A DNA stretch of 64,000 nucleotides from positions 124,001-188,000 of the forward strand of contig JAUTCR010000005.1 of the NCBI GenBank assembly GCA_030673895.1. Reading direction: 5' to 3'. Source of the stretch: Verrucomicrobiota bacterium JB023 (lineage in GTDB: Bacteria; Verrucomicrobiota; Verrucomicrobiia; Verrucomicrobiales; Akkermansiaceae). Positions 34,761 through 44,721 of this stretch are shown piece by piece. The notes beneath the pieces were generated by a model. That model searched no databases. It was not told the origin of the DNA and saw only the letters and a program-made list of their open reading frames with translations. Each line of letters begins with the position of its first letter. Position 1 is the first letter of the stretch. Made by a program: the position numbers and the translations under genes.

Positions 34761-35933
34761 ATGGCTGGTATCGTCATCAAACCCCGCTCCCGCATCTTCC
34801 AAGGCCACGACTGGGTCTATGCCTCGGAAGTCAAAAAAACCTTCGGCAATCCAGAACCCGGGGACGTGATTTCACTCAAGGATTACAAGGACCGGCCGAT
34901 TGGCTCGGCCATCTACAATCCGGCCTCGCAGATCATCGCCCGCCGCTTCTCCCATCGCACCCAGACGCTCGACCTCGATTTCATTCTGCGTCGCCTCCAG
35001 CGCGCCATCAATCACCGAGCCTCTCTGGCAATTGATCCCACCCTCTGCCGTCTGCTGTGGTCGGAGTCCGATGGCCTGCCGGGCGTGATCCTCGATCGCT
35101 TCGGCGACGTTTTCGTTCTCCAGACCACCACCCTCGCCTTTGACCAACGGAAAGATCTCCTCCGCGATGCCATCCTGCGCTCCTTCCCGGAGGCCAAGAG
35201 CATCATCCTCCGCAATGACACTCCGATGAGAGTCGCGGAAGGGCTCGAATCCGAGATTGAGTTCCTCCATGGCTCGGACCCGGGTCTGTTAGAGGTCGAG
35301 CTTAATGGTCTTAAATTCGAGCTCGATCTCGCCAATGCGCAGAAGACCGGGCTCTACCTCGACATCACGGGAGCTTACCCCTCGGTAGCCCGTTTTGCCA
35401 AGGACCGCGCCGTGCTCGATATGTTCTGCAATCAAGGAGGCTTCGCTCTCCACTGCGCCCAAGCCGGGGCCAAGTCCGTCACCGCAGTCGACATCTCGGA
35501 GACCGCAGTCGCGGCCACCTCCCGTAATGCGGAGCTGAATCAATTCTCCATCGAGACTATCAAGTCGAATGCCTTCGACAATCTCCGGCATCGTGAGAAG
35601 GCAGGAGAAAAGTTCGACCTGATCATTCTCGATCCCCCCTCCTTCACCCGCAACAAGAAGACGGTCAATGATGCGATGCGTGGCTACAAAGAGATCCATC
35701 TCCGCGCCATTCGCTTGCTCAATCCCGGCGGCATCCTGGCCACCTTCTGCTGCTCTCACCATGCGAGCAGGGAGCTCTTCCTCGATAGTGTGCGCTCAGC
35801 CGCCAACGATGCGAAGAAGACCTTGCGCTTGATCGAGTCTCACAGCCAGCGGGCGGACCACCCGATTCTGGCCCATCTTCCCGAGACCGAGTATCTCAAG
35901 GGCTTCACCTTCGAGCTCGTTGCGAGCTTCTAA
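34761..35933 (+). CDS. rlmI: RlmI-type 23S rRNA methyltransferase
   Basis: A 390-residue SAM-dependent methyltransferase. A PUA domain (about 1-75) begins GIVIKPRSRIFQGHDWVYAS, an RlmI-like linker carries WSESDGLPGVILDRFGDVFV, and the Rossmann domain has AVLDMFCNQGGFALHCAQAG and the catalytic-type LIILDPPSFTRNKK. E. coli RlmI makes m5C1962 in 23S rRNA; related enzymes share the layout. ATG 34761 gives standard length. It precedes a convergent gene with only 4 bp between stops. Confidence 0.9.
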   Translation: MAGIVIKPRSRIFQGHDWVYASEVKKTFGNPEPGDVISLKDYKDRPIGSAIYNPASQIIARRFSHRTQTLDLDFILRRLQRAINHRASLAIDPTLCRLLWSESDGLPGVILDRFGDVFVLQTTTLAFDQRKDLLRDAILRSFPEAKSIILRNDTPMRVAEGLESEIEFLHGSDPGLLEVELNGLKFELDLANAQKTGLYLDITGAYPSVARFAKDRAVLDMFCNQGGFALHCAQAGAKSVTAVDISETAVAATSRNAELNQFSIETIKSNAFDNLRHREKAGEKFDLIILDPPSFTRNKKTVNDAMRGYKEIHLRAIRLLNPGGILATFCCSHHASRELFLDSVRSAANDAKKTLRLIESHSQRADHPILAHLPETEYLKGFTFELVASF

Positions 35934-35937
35934 CAAG

Positions 35938-36477
35938 TCACTTCTTCTTACCCTGCCTCCAGCCGTGGCCGGTCAGGCCGCTCAAGGGGCCAAGAAGGTG
36001 GCTGCGGCTGGTATCAACCACGAAGCGGCTCTTCAGCGCTCTCCGGCCAATGAGGAGGGGGAACTGCATCTCCCTCCGGTCCGCCAGACTCAAGTCCACC
36101 TGCCACTCCAGCCCCCGGGGGGAGCGGAACTTGGTTCGCACGAAGATGCGCATCCGCCCCACTCCAGTCGAGCTCTTGACCCGCTTGCGGAACGAGACGG
36201 GAGCCTCACACCTGACCTCCTTGCCCGACTGGGCATGAGTGAGAAAGCTCACCCACTCCTCACCTTCCTTATCAAAGGTGCTCACCTCTTCCGCGTGAAT
36301 GCTTGAGTTATAGGCCCCCGTGTCTGTCTTCCCATGCATGGCTTCGATGCCGAGCGCGGGTAATCCAATCCACTCCCGCCGGCCAATGACCAGCTTGCGG
36401 TCCACACCGAGTTCCTCGCCCGGGTCATCGACCCACTCCATCGTGACCACACGCCATTTGCCCTTTTTCCCAGCCAT
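35938..36477 (-). CDS. Retropepsin-like putative ATP-dependent zinc protease family protein (RimB-like)
   Basis: A 179-residue protein with the DUF785/Zn_protease pattern: VIGRREWIGLPALGIEAMHG, then the aspartic-protease-like KTDTGAYNSSIHAEEV near 52 and FPLLIGRRALKSRFVVDTS near 141. Relatives include RimB, which regulates poly-glutamate synthesis with RimK; no rimK is beside it. The usual AKIDTGA is here GKTDTGA. It overlaps nothing but lies 2 bp upstream of the coding end of recN's neighbour space, effectively in one unit with recN on the minus strand. Confidence 0.85.
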   Translation of the reverse strand: MAGKKGKWRVVTMEWVDDPGEELGVDRKLVIGRREWIGLPALGIEAMHGKTDTGAYNSSIHAEEVSTFDKEGEEWVSFLTHAQSGKEVRCEAPVSFRKRVKSSTGVGRMRIFVRTKFRSPRGLEWQVDLSLADRREMQFPLLIGRRALKSRFVVDTSRSHLLGPLSGLTGHGWRQGKKK

Positions 36478-36479
36478 AC

Positions 36480-38132
36480 TTACGAGATTTCTAGTAATTT
36501 TTTAGCCATCGATTCAGCTTCCTTCCCTCCGCCACCCAGCATGCGGACTAGCTCGGCGATCCTTTCCTTGCCCGTGACCTCCCGGAGTCGGGAAAAGGTT
36601 CGCCCCTTCTCCACCACCTTTTCAACCAAGTAGTGATGCCCCGCCACGGCAGCGACTTGGGGGAAGTGAGTGATGCTGACCACCTGATGGGCATCGCCCA
36701 GGCCCGCCATCTTTCGCCCGACCGCCGCAGCGACCTCTCCGCCAACGTTGGCATCGATCTCATCGAAGACCATCAACGGAGTGCGATCCTGATCGGCCAG
36801 CGCGCTTTTGACCGCGAGCATCACCCGCGCCAGCTCTCCGCTGGAACCAATTTTTCGTAAAGGTTTGAGCGGTTCTCCCGGGTTTGGCCCGAATTGGAAT
36901 TCCACTTCATCATAGCCGACTGGCCCCGCCTCTTTCCGCCTCTGTAGATTGACGTCGAACTCAGCCTGCTTGAAACCCAAGTCGCGCAGATGTCCCTTCA
37001 CCTCTTTGGCCAGCCGTGGTGCCCCTTTCTTACGAATCTTGCTCAGCTCTCGGCCCTGCTCCATCAGGACCTTCTGCGCCGCCTCAAGCTCTTGGCGAAG
37101 TTCAGCCAGCCGTTCGCCCCGATTTTCGACCTTGTCCAAGCGGGCGGCGGCAGCCTCCCCGGTCGCGACGACGTCTTCGAGGGTAGGACCGTATTTTCGC
37201 TTCAATGACTCAAGTCGATCGACCCGCTCTTCCAAGCGACGCGCTTCCTCTGGATCGACTTCCAAGTCCTCCAGATAGTCCCGCAATGAGCCTTCCAAAT
37301 CCTCCAGCTCCACTACGGCTGTCCCAAGGCCGGCGAAGCGCTCACCATTGCCCGCATCCAGTTTTTCAAGCTCGCGGGCGAGACGTTGCAGGTCCCCCAA
37401 TTGTGAGAGCACCCCAGTCTCCCCCTCGAGCAAGCCCAAAGACTCGCCGGAGAGCTCGGCCAGGCGGGAGCCATTGCTCACCTGCTGGTAGCGCTCCTCC
37501 AGATTCGCCATTTCCTCCAGGTTGATCTCAGCGGATTCAATCTCATCAAGCTTATGGCGCAAGAGTTCTAGTTCGGCTTCCCCCGCTTGTTCGGACCGAT
37601 TCAATTCATCGAAAAGTGCGCGGGCCTCCGTGAAATTTTGCCAAGCGTCCCGATACTTTTGGAAGGCCGGCAAGGCGCCGGCATGAGCATCCAGCATAGC
37701 CAGCTGTCGCTCGACCGAGTGAAGGCTCAGTTGCTCTCCCGGCCCATGCAGGTCGACCAGCCGACCTGCCAGAGCCTTCAGCATCGTTAGAGTCGTTGGC
37801 GAATCGTTGACGAACTGTCGTCCCGAACGCTCGCCAACCACCCGGCGAAGGATCAGCTGCCCGTCTTCGCAGCCCGGCAGCCCGGCCTCCTCCAGCACGG
37901 CATCCACAGCCGCGCTTTCCTCTAGCTCGAAGACCGCCTCCACCACGCAGGAGGTCTCGCCAGTCCGGATCAGGCTCTTGTCCGCACGCTCGCCAAGCAC
38001 CAGCTTGAGAGCCCCCACAATAACCGACTTCCCCGCACCGGTCTCTCCCGTTACCCCCACGAGCCCGCAGCCCACCTCCCAGACGAGATGGTCAACCAAG
38101 GCAAGATTCTGAATCCGCAAAACCGTCAGCAT
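36480..38132 (-). CDS. recN: DNA repair protein RecN
   Basis: A 550-residue SMC-like ATPase for double-strand-break repair. Walker A GETGAGKS is at 29-36; a long coiled-coil centre (about 150-365) separates it from the C-terminal head with IGSSGELARVMLAVKSALAD (signature) and PLMVFDEIDANVGGE (Walker B), then VVSITHFPQVAAVAGHHYLV. The N-terminus MLTVLRIQNLALVDHL is typical. The zinc-protease-like gene follows by 2 bp on the same strand. Confidence 0.95.
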   Translation of the reverse strand: MLTVLRIQNLALVDHLVWEVGCGLVGVTGETGAGKSVIVGALKLVLGERADKSLIRTGETSCVVEAVFELEESAAVDAVLEEAGLPGCEDGQLILRRVVGERSGRQFVNDSPTTLTMLKALAGRLVDLHGPGEQLSLHSVERQLAMLDAHAGALPAFQKYRDAWQNFTEARALFDELNRSEQAGEAELELLRHKLDEIESAEINLEEMANLEERYQQVSNGSRLAELSGESLGLLEGETGVLSQLGDLQRLARELEKLDAGNGERFAGLGTAVVELEDLEGSLRDYLEDLEVDPEEARRLEERVDRLESLKRKYGPTLEDVVATGEAAAARLDKVENRGERLAELRQELEAAQKVLMEQGRELSKIRKKGAPRLAKEVKGHLRDLGFKQAEFDVNLQRRKEAGPVGYDEVEFQFGPNPGEPLKPLRKIGSSGELARVMLAVKSALADQDRTPLMVFDEIDANVGGEVAAAVGRKMAGLGDAHQVVSITHFPQVAAVAGHHYLVEKVVEKGRTFSRLREVTGKERIAELVRMLGGGGKEAESMAKKLLEIS

Positions 38133-38218
38133 GCACCGGCATTCTCAATGCCCGATGGCCCACGCGCAACCCGACGATTGGTCCTATTCGATAAAAATCC
38201 TGCCCCGGCGGGACGGCT

Positions 38219-39607
38219 TCAGTCGAGTGTCGGAGTCTCACGCAGGACCCGGTAGAAGGCTCCGTCCAACCCATCGGAATCCTCCCACACGGTCTCGCTC
38301 CCCGAACCATCCGCCGACAGGCTGGCCACCAGAGGTGACTCACCAAAGACCCCGTCTTCTGAACGATAAATCTGGAAAACATCACCCGGGCTCGAGTCGA
38401 TCGTGAGAGTGGGAACCCCCGCAACGATGGCAATCGAGACGTCAAGAGCATCTCCTATGAGCTCAACCGGACGGCCCATGAAGGTCGCGCCCCAGCCACT
38501 CGTCCAGCCATAGGCAACGATCCCGGTCTCATCAAACCCTGCATCAGTGCCCTCACCGCCAGTGGGCTTGTCGCCCTCAAAGACTACCTCCTCCAAGGAG
38601 CTGCATTGACCGAAGACCGAGCTCCCCAGCTCCGTCAGAGTTGCTGGCAAGGTGATACTATCGAGACCGTAGCAACGAAAGAACGCCGCATCCTCAATGC
38701 GGGAGACTGAGCCTGTGAAGACCACCTCCGTAAGGGAAAAGTTCTGATAAAGAGCCCGACTTCCGATGACTTCCAGCGTGGAGGGCAAGGTCAGGGAGGT
38801 CACATTCTGCATCTCACTCATCGACCATGTCGCGATCTCGGTGACCCCCTCGGGGACGGTATAGGATGCGCCCGGTAGAGCTGGGGGGTATTGAATCAAG
38901 CGCGTCCCATCAGCATTGAAGAGAACGCCATCGACTAGCGAGAAGGACGTATTGCCCTCGGCTAACAGAAGCTCGGAAAGGCTCCGGCAACCATAGAGAG
39001 CCTGCGAGCCAAAGGACTCCAAGCTCGCGGGCAAGGCGAGCGAGCCCAGACTCGAGCAGTTGTAGAAGCAGGATGACTCGAGTGAGGTCACCCCTTCAGG
39101 AATCGTTACGGATGATAGCTGCGAGCACCAGGCAAAGGAGTGATTGGCTATCTCCGTCACCCCCACCGGAATGACCACCTCGGTCAAGGCACTGCACTCC
39201 CTGAAGGCCGAGGCCCCGATGCTGGTCACGCTCGCCGGAATGGTGATGGAGCTGAGCGATGAGCATCCGCTGAAGGTGCTCAAGGCAATACTGGAGAGGC
39301 CGCTGGGCAAATTGATACTGGCCAATCCCGAGCAACGGTAGAAAGCCGAATTCTCAATCGTTGTCACGGACGAGGGAAGCTCGATCGAGGTCAGACCGCT
39401 GCATCCCGAAAAAGCCTGCGAAGCGATCGTCGTCACCGGCAGGCCACCCAGGGTCCCGGGTATCGTCAATGCTCCCGTCGCTGCCTCGTCGCAGCTGGTG
39501 ATGGTGACTGCGCTCCCGTTATCAGTATACGTTAGATCACTGACTTCGGCAGCGTTCGCGAATGTTGCCCAGAGCCCGGCTAACAGAAGTGGCGTTGTCC
39601 TTTTCAT
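38219..39607 (-). CDS. Secreted BspA-like leucine-rich-repeat protein
   Basis: A 462-residue exported protein with a signal peptide (about 1-20, ending FANAAE). About twelve LRR_5 repeats of 22-23 residues cover about 25-375, each with the pattern I-x-x-x-A-F-x-x-C-x-x-L-x-x-I-x-L-P, for example SSVTTIENSAFYRCSGLASI. The C-terminal 90 residues form a non-repeat domain (VPTLTIDSSPGDVFQIYRSE) of the kind that often ends secreted verrucomicrobial proteins. A surface or adhesion role is inferred. ATG 39607 is preferred over TTG 39613. Confidence 0.88.
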   Translation of the reverse strand: MKRTTPLLLAGLWATFANAAEVSDLTYTDNGSAVTITSCDEAATGALTIPGTLGGLPVTTIASQAFSGCSGLTSIELPSSVTTIENSAFYRCSGLASINLPSGLSSIALSTFSGCSSLSSITIPASVTSIGASAFRECSALTEVVIPVGVTEIANHSFAWCSQLSSVTIPEGVTSLESSCFYNCSSLGSLALPASLESFGSQALYGCRSLSELLLAEGNTSFSLVDGVLFNADGTRLIQYPPALPGASYTVPEGVTEIATWSMSEMQNVTSLTLPSTLEVIGSRALYQNFSLTEVVFTGSVSRIEDAAFFRCYGLDSITLPATLTELGSSVFGQCSSLEEVVFEGDKPTGGEGTDAGFDETGIVAYGWTSGWGATFMGRPVELIGDALDVSIAIVAGVPTLTIDSSPGDVFQIYRSEDGVFGESPLVASLSADGSGSETVWEDSDGLDGAFYRVLRETPTLD

Positions 39608-39714
39608 CTTCAAGGCTATTAACCGTGAACGGTATCGGTCTTACCTAAAAAACCGTATTTTCCCTCCCCACCATGGTGAGGGACGATGCTTGAAGGCTTG
39701 CAAGCCTAAGGAAA

Positions 39715-40206
39715 GTGGAGCATGACGCCGTCTCCATCGTGAATTCGCCCCAATGCCTGCCCCAGCAAACGCCAGCCTCCGGCTTGCGGGATTTTATCCT
39801 CCAATTCACGAAATACGCTCTCTGCGGGGGAGCGGCCTTCACCACTCATCAAGCAGTCGTCTATGGCCTCGGCTATACGATCAATCCGGCTTTCGGCGCC
39901 GGGCTGACCGACCAGATTCGCTTCGAACGGATGGCGATCAATAATACGGTGGCCTTTGTCATCTCGAATACGGTGGCCTATTTCCTCAACCTTCGTTTTG
40001 TCTTCAAGGCCGGACGCCACAGCAAGCGGACCGAGGTGGGCCTCTTTTTTCTCGCCTCCGCCCTGGGTTTCTTTCCTGCCCTCTGGTCCTTGGATCACGT
40101 CATCCGGGCGCTTTCGCTCAATAGCCACATTGCCACCATCGTGTTCGCGATCGTCGCTGCGGGAGGCAATTTCCTTGCCCGTAAGTTCCTGATCTTCTCG
40201 AAGTAG
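39715..40206 (+). CDS. GtrA-like membrane protein
   Basis: A 163-residue protein with four predicted membrane segments (about 30-50, 72-92, 105-122 and 135-155). FTKYALCGGAAFTTHQAVVY and INNTVAFVISNTVAYFLNLR match GtrA, with FVFKAG following and ending GGNFLARKFLIFSK. GtrA-like proteins are thought to flip polyprenyl-linked sugars in glycan synthesis. Start is GTG 39715 by length; no ribosome site is evident. Confidence 0.85.
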   Translation: MEHDAVSIVNSPQCLPQQTPASGLRDFILQFTKYALCGGAAFTTHQAVVYGLGYTINPAFGAGLTDQIRFERMAINNTVAFVISNTVAYFLNLRFVFKAGRHSKRTEVGLFFLASALGFFPALWSLDHVIRALSLNSHIATIVFAIVAAGGNFLARKFLIFSK

Positions 40207-40272
40207 TGGGCCCCGGCTTCGCTGGACGAATGCCAGATTGAAGCCGCACCGGTTTGCGGCTAAACTCCTAGC

Positions 40273-42762
40273 ATGCGTTGTCCGTGGTTTCGACACTGCC
40301 AGACCATTTTCGTGGCGTTTTTGCTCGTCACGCTCGTGGGAGGTGGCGTGGCCTTGTGGCAGCTCAATCAGAGGGGATTCTCGGGTGAATGGAGTGAGCG
40401 CTTGAGCAAGGAACTCGCCCGGCTCGGCTTGCATGCCGAGTTCTCCACGGCCCGCCTTTCCTGGACGAGAGGCTTGGTCGCCAAGGATCTGAGAATCTAT
40501 AAAGACGAGCAAAAGAGCGAAATCGTTGCTTCCGTCGACGAGCTGCAACTCGATATCGACCGCAACGAGGCCTTGCGAGGCAATTGGGAAGTGAGGTCCG
40601 CGAGCTTTGAGAACGCCTTCGTCAACCTGCCCGACACCTATCATCCTCATGAACTGAGACGCTTGAACGGCCAGGCCCATCTGGGCCGGGACAAGGTGCT
40701 TACTCTGGAGGATGCCACCGCCGAGCTGGGTAGCCTGCTCGTCCGACTGGATGTCCGGTTGACCGACTTTCAACTGAACGATCTCATGGGAGCGGAAGCG
40801 GAGGAAGAGGAGCGTCCGATTGATGACTTCACGCTCCGACTTCTCTCCGAGCTGGCGCTGTGGACCTTGCCAGAGGAAGCCCGCCCTGAGCTCGCGGTCG
40901 CTGTCGAAGGAAGCCTGGGGGAAGCTCAAAACCTCGTCACCCACTTCCATTTTTCGGCCCCCCATCTCCTGCGGCGGGATTATGAGATGAGAGATTTGTC
41001 CGTCGAGGGGCGCCTAACGGCAGGTGCCCTCGATTTGGAAAACATGAGCTTTGCGGATCGGGCCGGCCATCTCCAGGCGTCCGGCTACTACGACTTTCGT
41101 AATCGAAAAGCCGACTTCGAAACCAACTCTTCGGCCGACCTCGCGACCTTGCTGCGCGATGGGTTGGGACTCGATCTTTTGGAAGAACTCTCCTACGAGG
41201 AACCTCCTCTCATCAAGGCTCGCGGAGAGGTCAGCCTCCCTGCCGGAGAGAAACCCCTGGTGAGCCTTCTCGGCCACCTTCAACTTGGCGACTTCCGTTT
41301 TTTGGGAGAAGACTGGCAAGGGGTCGACTCTGACTTCTCTTGGCAGGCGGGCGACCTTTTTCTCCGTGATCTTGTCCTCACGCATGCCGAGGGTCGGGCG
41401 ACCGGCAAGCTCCTGCTGAAGGACGACAACATTCGTTATCAGGCCCGTTCAACCTTACCGGTCAAGGTCTTCGACCCCTTCCTCGCGCCGGATGGAGATA
41501 TCACCAAGATTGTCGCCTCGGCCGATTTTGACGAGGAATCGAAAGTTCGGGTCGACATTCGCGGCACGATCAAGCCCTCGGACCTGACTGATTGGTCGTC
41601 CTCCGGCACGGCGATCATCGAGAACTTCCGGTTCAACGACGTCCCAATCAATCACCTCAGCGCGACCTTTAATTGCACTCCTCTTCAAGCCGTGTATAGC
41701 AGCCCAGAGGTGGAGCTCGACCTCACCGAGGATCCGTCCTTCAAGCGCTTCGGCGGACCGGAAAGCGCCATCGTGCGAGCCGACCAGATCAGCTACGATC
41801 ACACGGTGATGCTCACCCGCATCGAGCACCTCCACGGAGTCTGCTGGCCCGCCGCCGTCATGCGGGCCTTCCTACCGGAGACAGCGGGCTACATTGAGCG
41901 AACCTACCGCAGCACCGAGCCGCCCGGCTTTTCCTCTTCGGGCATCATCGATCACCGTCCCCCTCGGGACCGGACTTACTTCCTGACCCGCTTCCAGAGC
42001 GACGGGGAGCTCCTTTACGACTTCCTCGGGGAGACCGTCACCCTCCAGGACACCTCCGCACTGGTGGAGACCAAGCATCGCGAAGTCACCATCCGCGACT
42101 TCAACTCCTACACCTTCTCAGGCCCGATCCGGGGCGAGGTGAGCATCCTGCTTCCCAACCGCAAGGGTCGCGCGCCCGACTTCCGCGGTCACATGCTCTG
42201 GACCCGCCTTCGCCTGGCGGAGATCGGACACCTCTATGGCTTCGAGAAGATTGAGAAAGGGCTGGTCACCGGCCGCTTTGACTTCATGGGCACGGCAGGG
42301 CGAGTCGAGTCTCTTGAGGGCTCCGGCACAATCGGCTTGGAGCAAGGAGAGCTTTTCAAGGCTCCCATCTTTGGCCCCCTCTCCCCTCTGATCTCAGGGA
42401 TTCAAGGGCACAAAAATGCCTCCCACGAAACCGCGCGCGACGCTTCCGCCAACTTCATTGTCCAGAAGGGAATTCTCTACACCAACGACTTCATCACCAC
42501 CACAGACTCCCTCACCGTGCGGGCCCAAGGAGCGATTGACCTCGCTCGCAAGACGCTCGACATGACCGCCCAGGCGGATACCCGGGGCCTCCTCGGTTTG
42601 GTCACCTTGCCAATAACGGTGACCCCTTTCCGGAATCTCTTCCAATTCCGCGGAACCGGGCTCGTCTCCGATCCTCAGTGGGAGAACACGCCCTTCCAGA
42701 AACAAAACGATACCGAGCCGCTGGTTCCCCCGCCTCCCCGGGCGGTCGTGGTCCCGGAGTGA
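40273..42762 (+). CDS. AsmA-like envelope protein
   Basis: An 829-residue protein anchored by one N-terminal membrane segment (about 11-32). The rest is rich in beta-strand repeats typical of AsmA/TamB-type bridge proteins, with the C-terminal AsmA-like region about 640-800 (GSGTIGLEQGELFKAPIFGP; DSLTVRAQGAIDLARKTLDM; QFRGTGLVSDPQWENTPF). Such proteins carry lipids between inner and outer membranes. The gene is followed by the convergent lpxI after 21 bp. Confidence 0.85.
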   Translation: MRCPWFRHCQTIFVAFLLVTLVGGGVALWQLNQRGFSGEWSERLSKELARLGLHAEFSTARLSWTRGLVAKDLRIYKDEQKSEIVASVDELQLDIDRNEALRGNWEVRSASFENAFVNLPDTYHPHELRRLNGQAHLGRDKVLTLEDATAELGSLLVRLDVRLTDFQLNDLMGAEAEEEERPIDDFTLRLLSELALWTLPEEARPELAVAVEGSLGEAQNLVTHFHFSAPHLLRRDYEMRDLSVEGRLTAGALDLENMSFADRAGHLQASGYYDFRNRKADFETNSSADLATLLRDGLGLDLLEELSYEEPPLIKARGEVSLPAGEKPLVSLLGHLQLGDFRFLGEDWQGVDSDFSWQAGDLFLRDLVLTHAEGRATGKLLLKDDNIRYQARSTLPVKVFDPFLAPDGDITKIVASADFDEESKVRVDIRGTIKPSDLTDWSSSGTAIIENFRFNDVPINHLSATFNCTPLQAVYSSPEVELDLTEDPSFKRFGGPESAIVRADQISYDHTVMLTRIEHLHGVCWPAAVMRAFLPETAGYIERTYRSTEPPGFSSSGIIDHRPPRDRTYFLTRFQSDGELLYDFLGETVTLQDTSALVETKHREVTIRDFNSYTFSGPIRGEVSILLPNRKGRAPDFRGHMLWTRLRLAEIGHLYGFEKIEKGLVTGRFDFMGTAGRVESLEGSGTIGLEQGELFKAPIFGPLSPLISGIQGHKNASHETARDASANFIVQKGILYTNDFITTTDSLTVRAQGAIDLARKTLDMTAQADTRGLLGLVTLPITVTPFRNLFQFRGTGLVSDPQWENTPFQKQNDTEPLVPPPPRAVVVPE

Positions 42763-42783
42763 TCCCCATCGGAGACCGCTCGC

Positions 42784-43590
42784 TCAGATGGCGACGACAC
42801 CCACCTTCAGCTCTTCAGCAAGGCGGGCAGCTTCATCCCACCCGAGCACCAGGGTCATGCCCGCCTCAATGGCAATGGCGCGTATCCCCGACTCCGCGCA
42901 AATTCGAATCGTATCCGGCCCGATGACCGGGACATCGAATCTCAAGTCGTGGTTGGGCTTGGCCACCTTGGCCAGGATGATTTTCTTCCCTTTCCCCAGT
43001 TGGCCTCCACGGCGAACGCATTCGTTGGTCCCCTCAAACGCTTCCACCGCGAGAACCGTTCCCTCGCGCACGACCACGCTTTGTCCGATATCGAGCCGGC
43101 TCGTTTCCTTCGCGATGCCCAGGCCGTAACGAGCGCTCTCCATCTCATCCTCACCCAGCGGCCTCCCCATCACCTGCCCCGGTCCCGGCATGTGCCGCTC
43201 CATGTAAGTGGTGGCAGGTAAGACGGTGATTCCATCCTTGGCAAATTCCTCCACCAACGCCCCGAAGAGGGTCTCCGCGTTGCGCTCCTTCAGCTTGGCC
43301 AGCGCCATGGTCACCCGGAGGTCGGGACGGAGATCAAAGAGATTCTTCGGCGTGATCTGCCCCACCATCACCAGCTCAGTCACCCCTTCCTTCTTCAGGT
43401 ACTTGATGAGCTTGGACAATTGCCCGACCCGGAACCACTCCAGCACCTCCACGCGATCGGCCAAGGACGGATCCGTCTCTCCGGTGAACCCGGCCGCGAC
43501 GAGGCGGATGGGCTCGGCCTGCGAACGGGCCCCAGCGATGAATGTTTCCGGATAGATCCCCTTGCCCGCAATCAGTCCCAGCGTCCTCAC
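42784..43590 (-). CDS. lpxI: UDP-2,3-diacylglucosamine pyrophosphatase LpxI
   Basis: A 268-residue lipid A enzyme that cleaves UDP-2,3-diacylglucosamine to lipid X. Family blocks are LGLIAGKGIYPETFIAGARS, ELVMVGQITPKNLFDLRPDL, GMEAFEGT-like VVREGTVLAVEAFEGTNECV, KPNHDLRFDVPVIGPDTI and IEAGMTLVLG. The start is GTG 43590. It replaces LpxH in several phyla, consistent with a Gram-negative non-proteobacterium. Confidence 0.93.
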   Translation of the reverse strand: MRTLGLIAGKGIYPETFIAGARSQAEPIRLVAAGFTGETDPSLADRVEVLEWFRVGQLSKLIKYLKKEGVTELVMVGQITPKNLFDLRPDLRVTMALAKLKERNAETLFGALVEEFAKDGITVLPATTYMERHMPGPGQVMGRPLGEDEMESARYGLGIAKETSRLDIGQSVVVREGTVLAVEAFEGTNECVRRGGQLGKGKKIILAKVAKPNHDLRFDVPVIGPDTIRICAESGIRAIAIEAGMTLVLGWDEAARLAEELKVGVVAI

Positions 43591-43707
43591 GATTGCTTGC
43601 CTAAGGGGCCGCAGCCCATTTGAAAAGCCCGCGTTCCGCCTTCTTCATACCCGATTTTCGAAAAAGAGTTTTGCCGCCCAATCCCTCCCGTCTATATCTA
43701 CCCGCGT

Positions 43708-44709
43708 ATGGATCTTTTCCTCATTCTCTCCGTCGTTGCTATCATCGCCGCCCTTCTCTTCGGCTTGCTGTTCATCAGCTTCTTCAACCTCTGGTTGCAG
43801 GCCCGCGTCTCCGGAGCGCCGGTCGGATTCTTCAATCTCTTCTTCATGAAGCTGAGGAAGGTCCCCCCCGGCCTCATCGTGAACAACCGCATCACCGCGG
43901 CGAAAGCTAATATCGAACTCAGCACCGACGACCTGGAAGCGCATTACCTGGCCGGTGGTGATGTCACAAACGTCGTTCTCGCCCTCGTAGCGGCTGATAA
44001 GGCAGGCATCGACCTGCCCTTCGCCCGCGCCTGTGCCATCGACCTCGCCACAAAGGATACCGGCAAGACCGTCCTCGAAGCGGTACGCACCTCAATCAAC
44101 CCGAAGGTCATCGAGTGCCCGAACCCCGCAACCGGCGTGACCAAGATCACGGCCGTGGCCAAGGATGGAATCGCGGTCAATGTCCGTGCCCGAGTGACGG
44201 TCCGGACCAATTTGGAGCGCTTCGTCGGTGGTGCCACCGAGGAGACCGTGATTGCGCGGGTCGGCGAGGGCATCGTGACCTCTGTGGGCTCGGCTCCATC
44301 ATACAAGGATGTCTTGGAGAACCCGGACTCCATCTCCCGGCTCGTTTTGCAAAAGGGGGTCGACTCCGGCACCTCCTTCGAGATTCTTTCCATCGATGTG
44401 GCCGATGTCGATGTCGCGGACAACATCGGTGCCCGCCTTCAGGCCGAACAAGCGGAGGCCGACAAGCAAGTCGCGCAAGCGAAGGCGGAGATGCGGCGCG
44501 CTGCCGCGGTCGCTTCCGAGCAAGAAATGGCTGCCCGGACCCAGGAGATGCGCGCCAAGGTGGTGGAGGCCGAGGCCGGCATCCCCATGGCTATCGCGGA
44601 GGCCTTCCGCAACGGCAATCTCGGCATCATGGATTATGTGAAGTATCAGAACGTCAATGCTGATACCGACATGCGGAAGTCCATCGCCGGAGACTCAACT
44701 AACCAATAA
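43708..44709 (+). CDS. floA: Flotillin-like protein FloA
   Basis: A 333-residue membrane-microdomain scaffold. An N-terminal membrane hairpin (about 4-28) leads to the SPFH region (LKLRK-type [60 protein letters not shown]) and a coiled coil rich in Ala/Glu ([20 protein letters not shown]). The end [20 protein letters not shown] is diagnostic. A membrane protein in the same frame follows 12 bp after the TAA stop. Confidence 0.95.
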   Translation: MDLFLILSVVAIIAALLFGLLFISFFNLWLQARVSGAPVGFFNLFFMKLRKVPPGLIVNNRITAAKANIELSTDDLEAHYLAGGDVTNVVLALVAADKAGIDLPFARACAIDLATKDTGKTVLEAVRTSINPKVIECPNPATGVTKITAVAKDGIAVNVRARVTVRTNLERFVGGATEETVIARVGEGIVTSVGSAPSYKDVLENPDSISRLVLQKGVDSGTSFEILSIDVADVDVADNIGARLQAEQAEADKQVAQAKAEMRRAAAVASEQEMAARTQEMRAKVVEAEAGIPMAIAEAFRNGNLGIMDYVKYQNVNADTDMRKSIAGDSTNQ

Positions 44710-44721
44710 CCCCCTCTCGCC

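Noticed and set aside
39706-40965. Open frame of 419 codons on the minus strand
   Set aside because: It spans GtrA and the start of the AsmA gene in antisense; its composition is that of a shadow of high-GC coding DNA.
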